From the NCBI GenBank assembly GCA_949316235.1, contig OX438743.1, positions 16,303,771 to 16,367,770 on the forward strand: a stretch of 64,000 nt of DNA. Direction: 5' to 3'. The stretch comes from Oegoconia quadripuncta (Eukaryota; Arthropoda; Insecta; Lepidoptera; Autostichidae). This document shows positions 43,694 to 56,379 of this stretch, piece after piece (position 1 is the stretch's first letter; each line of letters opens with the position of its first letter). The position numbers were made by a program, and so were the translations under genes. The notes beneath the pieces are model-generated. The model ran no database searches, was not told the DNA's origin, and worked only from the letters and a program-made list of their open reading frames with translations.

Positions 43694-43970
43694 AGACTCT
43701 CGTGGCGCAGTCGCACTCGCCATTTGTTTTGATTAGCGAAGTTAAGCAATGTTTGGCGAGGTCATTCCTGGGATGGCTGACCACTAGTAGCATTTTAATA
43801 TGAATGTTTTCGTGCTTTGAAGGGTACGTTAAATAGTTTTTTTCATTGGAAGACAGTCGTTAAGTCAAGTCGGTTGCCGATAGGTCCGGCTTAAAATAAT
43901 GACCCATACGCACTGGGCTCATGTGGGCTGTGCTCCAATAGTGAGGATGTGTAAGGCTGATGCTTTATGA
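43694..43970 (+). mobile_element. 5S rRNA-derived SINE, near full length
   Basis: Head: CTCTCGTGGCGCAGTCGCAC, GATTAGCGAAGTTAAGCAAT, TTGGCGAGGTCATTCC and GGATGGCTGACCACTAG. The AGTTAAGCAA and GGATGGSTGACC motifs stand at 5S-like spacing (box A to box C). Body: GCATTTTAATATGAATG, AGGGTACGTTAAA, AGACAGTCGTTAAG and CGCACTGGGCTCATGTGG, ending GGATGTGTAAGGCTGATG. It is the most complete uninterrupted copy here. It is not a 5S gene: the flanking halves of the 5S stem are missing. Confidence 0.8.
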
Positions 43971-45121
43971 AGTCAAATGACTTATTCCGGATTAACCAAT
44001 GTATCCTAGCTAAAAGTAATTCCCAATTTTTATTAAAACACCACAGCGCCAACCCTCCAAAATTACTCAACGCCGAAAATTTATATTGCAATGAATACAA
44101 GCCGCGAACACATAAATTACAAATTTAATGAACAGTTTTATTTAGTTAATAGTACAACGTCTTTCGGTTGCGAGCTGAAAGCTTCTTTATTTAACGACAT
44201 TGTCGTCAAGAAAACATTGTTCTGCGACAAAATTTTCTGGTAGTTTGCTCTTAATTACTATAATATCATTCGCGTCCTCCATTGCTTGGGAGCACCTATT
44301 ATTTCCGTTCACGGTTTGTTGAGCACCTTAAATGGTTAAATTATTTTCACCATCAATTTCTTTGTGCAAATTCCATTTGGTTTGTCATGTTACTTTGTAA
44401 TTGTTTGAGTGTCTCACCACATATTGGTCGTTATCGTGCCCTGCCTCAATCGCTTGTTACGAGTATCAACAAAATTGTAGGTCTCCTGACGTTCTAATGA
44501 AGGTTTTGTTTGTGTCGCACGAAGGGAAAATGTTCAACGTTTTTCCCTAATTAGATTTTAATTTTCATTGAATTGCCTTAGTGTCTCTGTTACTTTGTTT
44601 AATTGGTCGAATCTCCAACATTACCCATCTATTCCACCTCTGTTGAGAGACCCGGGCCTCTAATTATGTACTTGTTTTTTCCATTGTAGATAAATTTCTT
44701 ACAATCATTACAGTGTCGTCGTTTTGCAAAATAGAAAATTGTCGTACGCAGAGCACCTTTACGCTCCTGGGCACGTATGACATTAAACTTTATTTTTAGA
44801 TCAGTCAACGGAAGACATTTAATTTAAAATAACAGATGTTCTCATCTCGAGTGGTCATGCCTCGTTGCGAATCCTTTGAGTTTGTCACGGGCAGGCTCGA
44901 AAGAAAACTGTCAACAAAGGCTTGTTGTTCCAAGTGTGATCAAAGTTGAATAAACAAGTTTGGGAACTGAGCGTGAAGACACTCACGCCTCACAACTCTA
45001 AAGAGACTTTACTTTACAGAAAGATATATTATTGTTTCTGTAGTTTTAATTTTGCTACGTACGTACGATTATCAGAAATAGACTAACACATTTGAATAAA
45101 TATAAACTTTCTCTCCGCAAT
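43971..45121. other. Unassigned intergenic DNA
   Basis: No gene or repeat family is recognised. Confidence 0.4.
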
Positions 45122-45350
45122 AAGTGTAGTGGTTAAAAACCCTAACTACTATATCGAAAGGTTGCAGGTTCGAGTCCAGTTAAAGACATATTTTGTATCT
45201 CTTGTGCTCGAGTTATGGATGTTGTCATTTATTTATGTATTTATTTACAAAAAAAATGTATTCATGGAGTATATCAACCATCTGGTATCCATAATACAAG
45301 CTTAGTTGCTTATTGTGGAACTAGATGGCGTTGTGTGTAAGTCCAAAGAA
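45122..45350 (+). mobile_element. tRNA-derived SINE, family C
   Basis: AAGTGTAGTGGTTAAAAACC (box A-like), TTGCAGGTTCGAGTCC (box B), CTCGAGTTATGGATGTTGTC, CCATCTGGTATCCATAATAC and GTGGAACTAGATGGCGTTGT, then an A-rich end. Confidence 0.8.
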
Positions 45351-45524
45351 AAAAAACAAAAACACTAGTCAGTAGTCATTATCAGCCCATCCCAGTACAC
45401 TGCCAGGCTATTCCAATTCCAAAATCTAACGACACCATGTACCTATTTAGAAATTGGTCAAGCCGTTTATGCTACAGAATACGCCAAAGCAACGGACATA
45501 CATACCTACATACATACACTGAAA

Positions 45525-45682
45525 TCCATACTAAAGGTGGCTTCAGAATGGTTTACATCGTATGGGTAATCGGAAATTTTTTGATCGAATTCGATTAAGG
45601 TACCTTGGGGAAAGTTGTTCGTAACCAAGAGTGGCGTAACAATCAATGGGAATTACATGAATTCAAATTCACCATATATGGT
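45525..45682 (+). repeat. Single arm of the 3967-4374 foldback element
   Basis: GGCTTCAGAATGGTTTACAT, GTATGGGTAATCGGAAATTT, GGGGAAAGTTGTTCGTAACC, AAGAGTGGCGTAAC and CATGAATTCAAATTCACCAT match the right arm of the foldback element. No opposing arm is seen here. Confidence 0.65.
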
Positions 45683-48600
45683 ATAGGTACAATTATTTAA
45701 TAAATTGAACGGAAATGAATAAATAAATTATAAATTCCAATCTACATAGTAAAATAATTTTCTAAAACTGTCTTATTATTTAATAATGCGAGTATATTTT
45801 AGTATCATTTCAAAATATACATTACTGAATAAATTCATAGGTTTGCATTATTATTGTTTTAACCGTGGGCTGCCTCCCAAAAATTAATACTTGCGACCCC
45901 GTCTGTTTACAGAAGCAACAAAACAGTCCGCTCCGTCTAGATTTGGAAGGTTTGTTTATTTTCAAATGCTGTACCTACCTGTTTTCCTTGCTTGCAAAAA
46001 TTCGTTTACCATGTAAAATTGAATGCAGAATTAATTACAACTAAGCTGTATGAATAAATAAAATATACCTACCTAATGGCAGGAATTTTGTTTTTGTAGC
46101 ATTATTATTAATTGCGAAATTGTTTATTCAGTTACAGTAGCTTTTAATCATTTGTTCTTTTCTGTAAAGGCTTACTCACTTTGCTACATTTGATCAAATT
46201 ACACACAGAGTTTTTCTTTCTTTTTTTCTAAATATAATTTGTGTTCCTTCCATGTAGAAATCTATATGTGAAAACTTGTTAATGGCTTTCTGAAATTAAT
46301 TTCACTATGGACTTAGTTATAACAAGCTGTAAGTTTGCCGAACGATTAAAATAAAAAATAATCATGTCCGCGACTTCGCGTGGATCTCGAAACAAAATAT
46401 AAACCATCACTTGGAGTCATCATAAATATTTCCCGCGGGTGTCGTAAAAGGTGATTATTGTGTATTTCACCAAAAACGGCGATGGGTTCACCAGTCGCTT
46501 TTAGTCCAGTAAGCGAACGATTTTTATTTCCTATGTCATAAAGTTCCTAATTTTTTGCACATGGTAACCGTACCTGTCAATGATAGAAAAAAATCAGTAA
46601 CAAATCAATAACTTGCTGTGTATATTAAAGGTACTTATTTTAGTAATAAAACAGGCTATAGATTAAAATTGCCGTGAATATACTTTAAAAAAGTCGATCA
46701 ATAACTTCCTTTTATTAATGAAATATTTCACCGAGGGCAAATGTCACGATTCAATAAACTATTTTTAGAAAATACAAAGTAGCCATTGATTAATTTTTTA
46801 TAACATTGTTTAAGAAGAGCTTAGTGTCTTCTACGACCCAAAGAAGTTCACAGTGGTAACTTTAATTTAATAGTGTATGTAGTGTAGCGACTTTGTTTTA
46901 TACTACTTTGAGACTACATTTCCGCCCACGACGTCGCCTGCCTGAAAGTAGGTACCATATCGCACACTCTTGTCTTTAGTATCTTGTTTATCTAAAAGTT
47001 GCTTAGGTCTCAAGCTACCTCAATGTCAAATTGCAAAAAGATCGGTTTAGAGGTCACGAAAATGTAACAAACAGACGGTTTGTGGAGCTAATTTGTAACG
47101 TGTTGGGAAGAGAAAGAATAATTTTATTTGCTAGATAATGGATCAACATACATAAACATTTATTAATGGTACGTAAAATAAAGTCACGTCAAACGTCATT
47201 CATCCATCCACTTATATTTTTAACGCGCTGACAAAAATTAATGCACACCTCTGCTTTTTTTGGTTGATCAACAAAATAAAGTTTAACTACAAAACTTGTA
47301 AGCGCTCGTCGAAAGACATTCAAATTAAGAACATCCTCGCTCGCTGAGGGCGGCACTGGTACTACATTGTTCTAAATTTGAATTAAAAAAGAAACATTGC
47401 AACAATAGCAACTTTATGGCAACTTTTAGTGAAAAGTTAACATGAATAAAATCAATTTTATAAATGCTTTTACATTATTTTCTACTCAGTGAAACCATCT
47501 ACTACCTATTTCAACGTGTTTTAAAAATAGGCAAGTGTACAATTATCGTTAGTAGATAATTAAGTAATTTCGCGTAGTATTTAAATGACAATCCCATCAA
47601 ATGGTAACGACCGCACAGTGGCCACTATTTCTTCCATAACAATGAAGTAATTAATTCATTCATCACAGAAAACATTGCTTATCGTGTGAAAATCAACCAG
47701 AACTAAAAGCGTTACCAATGGGTCGGACTCGAAGCATATAATTTGATACTTTCTACTAACTTATATAAAAGTTGCATTCACAGAAATAATTACACGGTCC
47801 GTGACTATCTGACTAGGTACTTATTATGACAGCTCAATATTCATTTGGCACAATATTTTAGAGATACGTTTATAAAATCGAAAATCCTTGAAAACGTGGG
47901 TATAAAAGACATTCAGATATAAATTGAGAGGCAATTGTGTCACACAAATATTACACTTATTGCCGCTGACAGCGGTCAATAGGTACGATGCTCGCGCATG
48001 TAGGTATAAGGCGGATGCCTCATACTATTTTTTTCTCATAAATAAGGAAGTATTTTAAAAATGTGTTTGGCACAAACCTCGGTTTACTTTAGTAACTTAT
48101 TAGTAATCTGTGCCTCGGTTTCCACGTGGTTTTAATGTCTGTTTCAAAATATTAAGTGTCACAATTACAGAACTTACTCAGGTGAGATTGTGGTCAAACG
48201 CGAATCCAGTCAATCATAAAAAAAAAAGAGTAATTACTGAATAATTATCAAATAATTTTGTCCAATAGTTAGTTTAGGGAAGCAATTTATTATGGACATA
48301 AGCTCGCCATATGTACGCCCGATTATTTCAATATTACATAATATTTAGTAATTCAATAGGCCTTATTTATTCAGCTTTTGTGGAAGTAAGGTTAAACATT
48401 TATTGATTTGATTGATTGCCTCTTTCCTCCCTGACTATAGTTATCATCTTCTTGTCGTTGTAAAAATTAATTTGGGGTCGACGCAGAACGTGTTTTTCTT
48501 CCAATCTCCTTTATCAGCCGTTACCTCATCATTCACCCCCTTTTCATTCATATAACCCTTCACACAATCCATCCATCTTTACCGTGATCTTCCTCTTCCT

Positions 48601-49334
48601 TTCCAACCAACGACAACCATGTTCATCACTCTCTTATAGTAACATGCGTTTCACCCCTACTCATAACAAGGCAAACGGTTTCCTATAAATTTTTCTGTTA
48701 CGGGTGCCACTTTTAAACACCCTCTTAAATCCTCATTCCTTGATTTATTCATCCTCTCCTCTCACCTCTCCTCTCCTCTCCTCGTCACTCCACTCATCCA
48801 TCTCAACATACTCATAATCTGCTGCATGCAATTCTGTTTCATCCGTCTTCTGCATGGTCGTTGGATCCAAGTATTACGACAGGTCATATTACGAATTTAT
48901 AATGTTAAAAGTACATAATATAAAAGTCATTTCAATGGTATTTACATTGATGGCCTACTCAAGCGAAATTATATTCTACAGGTATATAAACTATAGCTAA
49001 AGTGACGATTATTCCCAATATCCAATCGTAATCGTCTTCTGCCAAGCATTACTGAATGCATTTGAAATAGGTGCGTATATTTACATGCAATTTAATGGCT
49101 AGGTATATAGCACCGTACAAATACCTATCTTGTTTTAGTCACATTTTACGACCGAAATCGAAATAGGATGGTATTCATTCAAGTTAATTATAAATAATGT
49201 GAAATATCAAGAGTTCCACACTCATGTATGCGAATTTGGTCGAATAAAGATCTTTGGACTGTTTCAATCTTTTTTACACCCGAGGAAAAATGGATATTAT
49301 GTGTTTCACGACAATGTTTATGTGTGTGTTCAGT
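45683..49334. other. Mostly unassigned intergenic DNA
   Basis: No gene is recognised. Minor items: the start of repeat D (CCCGCGGGTGTCGTAAAAGG at 46433), the family E LINE end (listed separately) and a CT-rich low-complexity tract at about 48580-48800 with CCTCTCCTCTCCTCTCCTC-like runs. Confidence 0.4.
48177..48229 (+). mobile_element. LINE family E 3' terminus with poly(A)
   Basis: CAGGTGAGATTGTGGTCAAA, CGCGAATCCAGTCAATCAT and an A run. This is an extremely 5'-truncated insertion. Confidence 0.65.
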
Positions 49335-49550
49335 CTTTGTCCGCATGTATCTTATTAAAGCGTTGTGCGATTTGAGTCCTGTTTTTTTATTAAACTAAAC
49401 GAAAGGAAATCTTCTTAGCTACGATTGATGGAAATCGGTTAAGCCAATTCGAAGGTAAAGCTTTTAACACAGTTGATTTGGTTTATCTGGATGACGAAAT
49501 CCTTTGTTTTCTCGGGAGTTTTCCAAATGTTTAATTTACATTTATAATGG
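49335..49550 (+). repeat. Dispersed repeat G
   Basis: GTCTTTGTCCGCATGTATCT, GCGATTTGAGTCCTGTTTTT, ACGATTGATGGAAATCGGTT, AGCTTTTAACACAGTTGATT and GGTTTATCTGGATGACGAAA. Confidence 0.6.
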
Positions 49551-49649
49551 CGGTAATTGTTCCGTAAACACAGTCGTCAGGGTATGTAATAGAAAGAATA
49601 CGACAGCAGTAAATTGTACAATAATCCCTGTCACACTTCTAATTTCTGT

Positions 49650-49853
49650 TCATCATCATCCTACCTGTGGACAGAGCGACCGGTTGGGTGTGACCTGTAT
49701 CTAGCGACTGCCCGCGATCTAGAGGTCCGTCCACGTTGTGTGGACGATTTACGCGCCGCTTGCAGATGCGTGGTCTACTAGCAATGTAGTGCCCTAATGG
49801 ACATTAGTCCTTAGAGGTGTGTCCTGTCCACTGCTACTTCAACTGACTAAGCG
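49650..49853 (-). pseudogene. RTE-type LINE fragment
   Basis: Nucleotide blocks GTCCGTCCACGTTGTGTGGA, CGCCGCTTGCAGATGCGTGG and CCTGTCCACTGCTACTTCAA match the fragment at 42028 in order and orientation. The CATCATCATC end corresponds to its (GAT)n tail. No usable frame remains. Confidence 0.6.
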
Positions 49854-49919
49854 CGGGACGTAGGAGTGACAATGGGATAGTTGTTTATTTCGTGAAACCT
49901 TATCTCGCGCGACATAATC

Positions 49920-50085
49920 ATTTATCGCGCCTGGTATGCTACAGGGGATGGTGCGAATCTCCCAAAAATCTACGATCGCCAACCAGCCTGACAAGAGTGA
50001 CCTAATCCTCCCATGGCAAACAATACAAATCGCGCCATGGGAGAGGCTTGCTTCCAACAGTGGACGTCTATATGATATTGAAAAT
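49920..50085 (-). repeat. Possible further LINE tail relic
   Basis: AATCTACGATCGCCAACCAG and GAGGCTTGCTTCCAACAGTG resemble sequence common at 3' ends of insect non-LTR elements (ACGATCGCCAACC; GCCTGxxTCCAxCAGTGGAC). Overlapping frames of 87 and 90 codons on the two strands carry no recognisable domain. Confidence 0.35.
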
Positions 50086-53000
50086 GGTAGTAGTGAACGA
50101 GACCAGAGCAATAACTTTAGGAAATATGATTTTTCTAATAACTGTTGCTATATGAAAAAAACATTGAAGAAGAAGAATGAGAAGTTCAAAGTCACCTAAA
50201 TATAATTGAAACTAAAGAACCGCTTTGAATTTACACTCAAATTTTTGATGAGACGCGAAGACTTGTATATAAAAATCAAGCAAGATCAGATCCTGAATTA
50301 ATTGGAATAAGAACAATCGTTATGGAACAGAGAGGCGCAGTTAAAATAGTAAACGTAGGGGAAATATTTTTTAAAGATGCATATTTTGAACGCTGCTTAT
50401 GTAAATGAATTCATAATAAATATTTTCATTTCATGTTAACGAGTAGTTGAAGTCGAAATCCGCTCGTTCGAATCTCGTTAGGGCTGAATATAGAGGTGTA
50501 TTATCATAATATTGTTATTTATTGCAACGTCTTATTATTTTATGCTCGAGTAAGACTTTAAAGTCGACATCTTATTAAAACCCCTGAATTGAACGGGTAA
50601 TTAGTTATTATAATTTATGATTTCTTAAACTAGTAAGTTGATGGTCGTTGATTTTTTATATACCTAAATAAGAAATAATTGTATCACAATTTCATACGAG
50701 TTGCATAATTCTATTTCAAAATTCTATTAACATTTGAACCGCTTAATCAAAATTGATAAACGTAAACAATCTGAAATTTTTACTAAAACTTTACTTTACT
50801 TTTTACGAAAATTTAATTTTCTAATCTAATAAACCATCTTAAAGCTTCAGCTTAAGTCAGTAATGCTAAGGTAAGGATATATAAAATATCTTAGCTCATA
50901 AGATTGTTAATTTAGATAACGACAGCTTGTATTGACTGTGCACGCATTGCATCTACATTTGGTGATATAAATTCACAAAGATCATTTTCCAGCATAACTT
51001 CCTTTAGTAATACTTAGGTTATAAATAGCGTCGACATTTCAACGCTACGGCTGCAAATTGCTTATAGCGTAAGTCATTCGTTATCAACTTAGTCTTCAGA
51101 ATTGACAACGCAGTGGCAAGGCACACGCAAACTGCACAATTTGAGTTACAGCATGTATTTCTGCATAACGATTTGAAATAAGGTCATCATTACATCATGA
51201 GCACCATCAACCTGCTTAGAAGTCAAAACTTCAAAAGGTCAAAAAGTTAATCGATTTCTTGGCATATTATTAACTTCTGGGACTAAAATAAATGAGGGAA
51301 TAGTTGTATCATCAGCCTCTATACTCAGTGGTCTACGGGGCATAAGTTTTCGTTCACTATGTGCGGATTGTGATACACCACGCGACTTTGTTTCATTCAT
51401 GCAGCCTAATCAACATCTAAATCTAATGGGTCTTGGATTGACCACTGTGGCAATTTCATATAAGCGTTTCTTTACTTCGAAGAGTTGTCTGTATTGTTCT
51501 CAATTGAAAGCGGTTATTAAACTTTCTCTTTCGCCAAGGTAAAATCCTAAGGATTTTGTCTTATCAGTGATACGAAGCTATTAGTGTGTGCTATCCTTCA
51601 TCTAGAAGTCAACGATAATACCGTAATGAAATTAAAATTATAACCGTATCTATTCACAATTCAGTAGCGGCCCGTTGGACACAGTTCCTCATACAACCGT
51701 GAAAGAAAGAAATACACAATTAACCCCTTCCATGTCCATGATCTACACATCCTGCCACCGTGCAACAAAAACTTGAAATGTAAAACAACCACCGAAATAT
51801 TATCCCTTTAGCATAGGCGCGTTGCAAAACGAAAATTGGCGTCAGTTCGTGTCTTGATTGACAGCCGAGCTTGTTAAAACTTCGCTAATTCCTGCGGAGC
51901 CGTGCCATTATTTTGGTGGAAATAAACTTGTACGTATGTAAATTATTACTTTTTGTACTGGTTGTCCGATTGATCATGTAAACGTGAATTGGAAATAGGT
52001 ACAATCAAACAAAAAAATATGAATTGTTGTAATAATAAGACATATTTGAGCACTTTTTCAAATAATTTTCACGCTAACTATACATACATTCCAATAGTCG
52101 TACCCTCCACCAATTTTATGTAACCATTACTTAGTGAAAAGTTTACAAATTGTTAGACAAATTGTAACAGATACTAAAAACCTCTTTAAAAGCAAATTAT
52201 TTTAAATTGACCTTTAAAAATCCCTGTAATAATTCGTAACTATATACATTTTTATCGAAGTTGTTAATTAATTTCTGACCCTCATAGCAGCAATATTGTT
52301 TCATCTCAATAAGTATAAATAGTAAAGAGTAAGTTTGCGCAATAGACGAAATCAATTGCAAATTATTTCATAATATTTCTGATGATAGTGAAAGAGAGAA
52401 TAGGGATCATCCATGACATTTCCAATTCGTTTGAGCTGGGTATCATGACAAAAAGGAATGATTGAGTGTGTCTTAAAAAAAAACGTGCTGGAATATGAAG
52501 GAACAACAACATCTAGAAAGAAACATGGCCTCAAATATTATGGAGAATATAAAAATATCATCAATTTACATGTTTGTGGAAATGCCACAAATGTTTTGAC
52601 AATTACATTTAATTTCAATTCCATTTTTTAAATATTTTGGAATATAATCTTTTCTTAAGTTGCGGCCAATGTGAACTAGGTATGTATAGATATATTCAAT
52701 GTTTATGGCACGCAATGTAGTTTCAAACTCATGACAACTATATGAAGAAAACGAAACACAACTTGTACGAAACTGCGTTGTAGAAACGTCTTTGTTGGCC
52801 AACCTGCTTAGCCAATTTAGGTATTTATTGACAGATTATATGAATCTCATGGCCCATTTTATTAGGTAGCTCATAAGAAAAAGTTAACAAATGGGATTAC
52901 ATGTTCAGAAAACACCAAACTATCCCGGTAAAGCAAAGTTATCAAGGCTATCATATTACTACTCGTATATCATGAGTAAATAAAAGGTAACTCAAAGCTC

Positions 53001-55111
53001 CAGGGAGTAAGTTTCGATGGCTATCGATCCATTAGCCAAGGAGGCCGGCATCAATCTTACTGTGCAAACATTCCACCCATTATATTGGACAAACACGCCT
53101 TCTGAGCTTCCACCTTGAAGGTTTCATATACTTGTTAACCTCTATACACTACAGATATCACACACATGGAAAAACATCATCTGTAAACTGATGTAGATGC
53201 GAAGCGGTTCCCTCCAATCATTATTATACTCAATTATTACCATCGTCGAATAGTGTCATCATAGTAGCATCATCGGGGCAATTCCATTAAGTAGATCAGA
53301 ACTGGATTGAAATCCTGCAAAGAAGCATATTGTCATTTAGCTACACATAAAAACATAAATAAACAAGTTTGCCGCCAATGACGACTTCATTCCCAACAGC
53401 CATTGGTTCTCAGATGTGGTTCATTGAGGTCATTGGCACTTCAGTTTATCATTTCTCTACACTTTGTCAGCAATTGTCGTTCTCTCACGTATCATTTCAT
53501 TTCTGATTTTATCCCTAAGAATGATTCCTAGTATAGCTTTTTCGATAGCTCGCGGATAACTTTGAATTTATGGACTAACTGCACCATCAGTCCAATACTT
53601 ATCAGTGGTCACCTATACCTACCACAGGACGCACTGATTATAGGCTTACGTCTCTAGGCTTTGTATTATGGGCAAGGAGAAGATATGACGCATCTTTCCA
53701 AATATGTACTAAATCGTATTTGAAATGATGTCGATATTTTACTTACTTATTCTTACTACAAGGAGTATATCACATTGGAAATTATCTACCATTTTCAACC
53801 AAAGTACAAGATTATTTCACAGTAATTTACGCAGTATGAGTAGCATATAATCTTGTATTCTCTCTACCTCTTTCCATATCTACTTGAGAATTATATTTAG
53901 ACATTAGAAGGCTACATTGAACGCTAATAATATCATTGTTATTTTATTTATTTGTTACACAGTCCGCGATAAAGTTCAGATAGTAAGGATAGTCTACACA
54001 AGCGACTAATAGAAAGTATTAACCACTTTGTTCTGAAGCAGATACTTTAATGTCTTAATCGATATTACTTAGTTAACTTCATACTTGTCCATAATTTTCT
54101 ATACCATCAACTTTTCCGTTTCCTGGCAATATTCAAGGGGCTCATTCATTTCTAAATAAAAATAACAGTAGCCAATAGGTATCCATTACCTAACTGCAGA
54201 CTACTTGTAATTGTGTTGTTCATCGTTTCATGGAGTTGATGTTGTTGTTAATAAATTTTATACTCTTAACAACACAACATCTGATGTTGGTTTCTGTTAC
54301 CTCTATTTTTAATTTAATAATGTGATTGTGATATTATATTGTGCCAGAGCGGATTGTAAAAACTGTCTTTGGTATATAGTGAAACCTTCTTTGACTGGTC
54401 AATAATTTTTTTTTTAATTTAAAATTTTTATTTTCGGCATTTCTATTGATTACAAAAATTAAAATTTGAGGGATAGATGAGTCAAAGTAACTAGATAATC
54501 AACATGTTTATTGCATATTGTTAATCTGTGGTATCATGCTTAATAATCCGTAGTTCTAAAAATATAAAAATAAATATTTTGTCGGTGGAATGTGTAATCA
54601 TTTTACAAAAATACAATTGATAAAATTCGGTGTTAATAATTCTGTATTCGTAGTGGGTACCAAGCCTAACCCACCATCGAACCATTATCGTGGTGATAGC
54701 GACATAATGCCTACGCACGCTGGGAGGCAATGGAGACGTCTGGAGTGCCATAATGACCATTGCAAGCTTTATCTACTATCTGTGGCCGTTACTTATTCTA
54801 TACACGGACGGTACTCTCAGATACGTCGTTATGTGGAGACCAGTTGAAATGGTCCAATGGATTTGACGTGACTATTTTGTGTAAGTTTACTAAGCTGGTA
54901 ACCGCGACCGCTTGAACTGTTAAAATAGTGGAAATGAGATAGAAAAATATAAATGGTAGATAAAAAAATATTGCCGTAACAACAAGTTTAACCTTTTCCC
55001 CTCCTCCTCCTTCTCCTTTTTCGATTGAAATTTGTTAAAAAAGCCTAATTGTTGGTCTGGTTATTCATTAGTCTCTTCCATTATTTTCATACTTTACACC
55101 AAAATTATTTA
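50086..55111. other. Repeat-poor unassigned DNA
   Basis: Five kilobases without a recognised gene, SINE or LINE, the longest such run downstream of the Toll gene. A short hairpin lies at 54238-54281 (GATGTTGTTGTTAA ... TTAACAACACAACATC). It could be intronic or regulatory DNA of a neighbour, but nothing in the window shows which. Confidence 0.35.
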
Positions 55112-55262
55112 TCAGCCACAGGATGTCCACTGATGAACATAGGCCTCCTCCACGCTACGCTGCTCTTGCCGGTGCGTGGCCTCCACTCGAGAACTTTAAT
55201 GTCCCACTTCAGTTTTTCGAGCTATGCGCTCTGCCCATTGCGACGTCAACTTGCTAATCCGC
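55112..55262 (-). pseudogene. RTE-type LINE fragment with internal deletion
   Basis: TCCACTGATGAACATAGGCC (tail end) is joined directly to CACGCTACGCTGCTCTTGCC, GGTGCGTGGCCTCCACTCGA and TGCCCATTGCGACGTCAACT. Compared with the copy at 42028, about 80 bases between the two are missing. Confidence 0.65.
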
Positions 55263-55728
55263 TCTATAAAAGAAAATATCGCATCGAACTGAGAACCCGA
55301 GTTTTAGAACGCGGCTAAAAAAGAACTTCCTCCGACAAGACAGACAAAAGGATTTTCCTGGTGCAATTTAAAAATACGCACAAATTTAAAATTTTGGAAA
55401 AGCACTATTGTGCTATTGCTGTGAAGCTCAAAAATTAATGAGTCAAAAGTAGAAACAGGGCATTGATCTTAAACGGAGCGGCGTCGGACCGCATCCGGCA
55501 AATAATTAAAACTTTTACAAGAACCAGTGAAATGTAGAAAGAAAGAAATTTTCCACCCGAACGCACACTTTGGTTTTTATCCTTCTGACTTGTGATTTAT
55601 TCACCAAAGACACTTACTGTCAGTGATTTTCCTTTTCAAACGTTGTTCCTATCTTTACATCAACGTATATTATTTTACTTAAAAATTTATTGTTTTCTAA
55701 ACAAAAAATGGGCTGGTTAGTAATATGC

Positions 55729-55816
55729 TTCGGCCTCATCTTCACTTAACAGTCATCTCAGTCCTCATCAGGTGTGATTGAGGTCAAGTGCTAACCCGTT
55801 GTGCATTAAAAAAATC
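55729..55816 (+). mobile_element. SINE B, 3' end only
   Basis: CTTCGGCCTCATCTTCACTT, AACAGTCATCTCAGTCCTCA, TCAGGTGTGATTGAGGTCAA and CTAACCCGTTGTGCAT plus A run. A 15-20 base insertion separates CACTTAACA from TCAGGTG, which are contiguous in other copies. Confidence 0.75.
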
Positions 55817-55869
55817 CCAAACGCAGCGTTAGGGTGTTCCAAATTCCAAACTTTAAACGTTTAATCTTT

Positions 55870-56050
55870 GAAACTACATCCACGTTTCACCTTTCGAAAT
55901 ATTATACAGCAATGAACTTGAAGTCGTCGAAGTTAAAATGTGCAAGTATATAAAGGTTTTTTGGAGTATGAGGCTTAGTCGCCTTAAACGACTTTATTAC
56001 ACCTTCAAAGTTAACTGAAAAAAAATAATGAATAAAATTCACAAAAAAAA
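55870..56050. repeat. Local repeat, copy 1 (pair with 57190)
   Basis: CCTTTCGAAATATTATACAG, AAATGTGCAAGTATATAAAG, TTTTTTGGAGTATGAGGCTT and AACGACTTTATTACACCTTC parallel the sequence at 57190-57330. The CTTAGTCGCCTT stretch also resembles the complement of the repeat D start. Confidence 0.5.
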
Positions 56051-56124
56051 TTACAACATGAAAGATAGAGGATCGAGCTGTAGCCTAAAATATTCTATAA
56101 TAACACCTATATAACCATTGCGGA

Positions 56125-56379
56125 AAAGCTGCCACCAGGAAAAGATCTCCCCTGGCCCACCTGGAAGTCCCTGAATAGACATCGGTCGGGCGTTGGCAGG
56201 TGCAGAAAATTCAGAAAGATATGGGGCTTTCTAATGATGACAAGTGTGAATGCGGCATCACGCAATCTATGACGCACTTGTTGTCGTGCCCTGCCTCTCC
56301 AGTTTCTTGCACAAAGAAGAACCTATTTGAGGCAAACCTAAGAGCCATCGCCTTTTTGGCCCAACTACTAAGAAGATGA
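56125..56379 (+). pseudogene. Jockey-like LINE RNase H C-terminus, frameshifted
   Basis: The frame reads EKLPPGKDLPWPTWKSLN, then RHRSGVGRCRKFRKIWG. After a one-base shift near 56222-56232 it reads LSNDDKCECGITQSMTHLLS, then CP...NLFEANLRAIAFLAQLLRR and a stop. The LPxxxWxxLNRxRxGxGRC ... CxCGxxQTMxHLxxCP signature belongs to the zinc-knuckle-like end of Jockey-type ORF2 proteins. It is short, frameshifted and dead. Confidence 0.75.

Noticed and set aside
43730..43785. Apparent 5S rRNA gene
   Set aside because: Only the internal promoter-like middle is present; the stem-forming ends are missing and a SINE body follows.
49839..50199. Overlapping 90-codon (-) and 87-codon (+) frames
   Set aside because: They lie over sequence resembling LINE tails; no domain on either strand.
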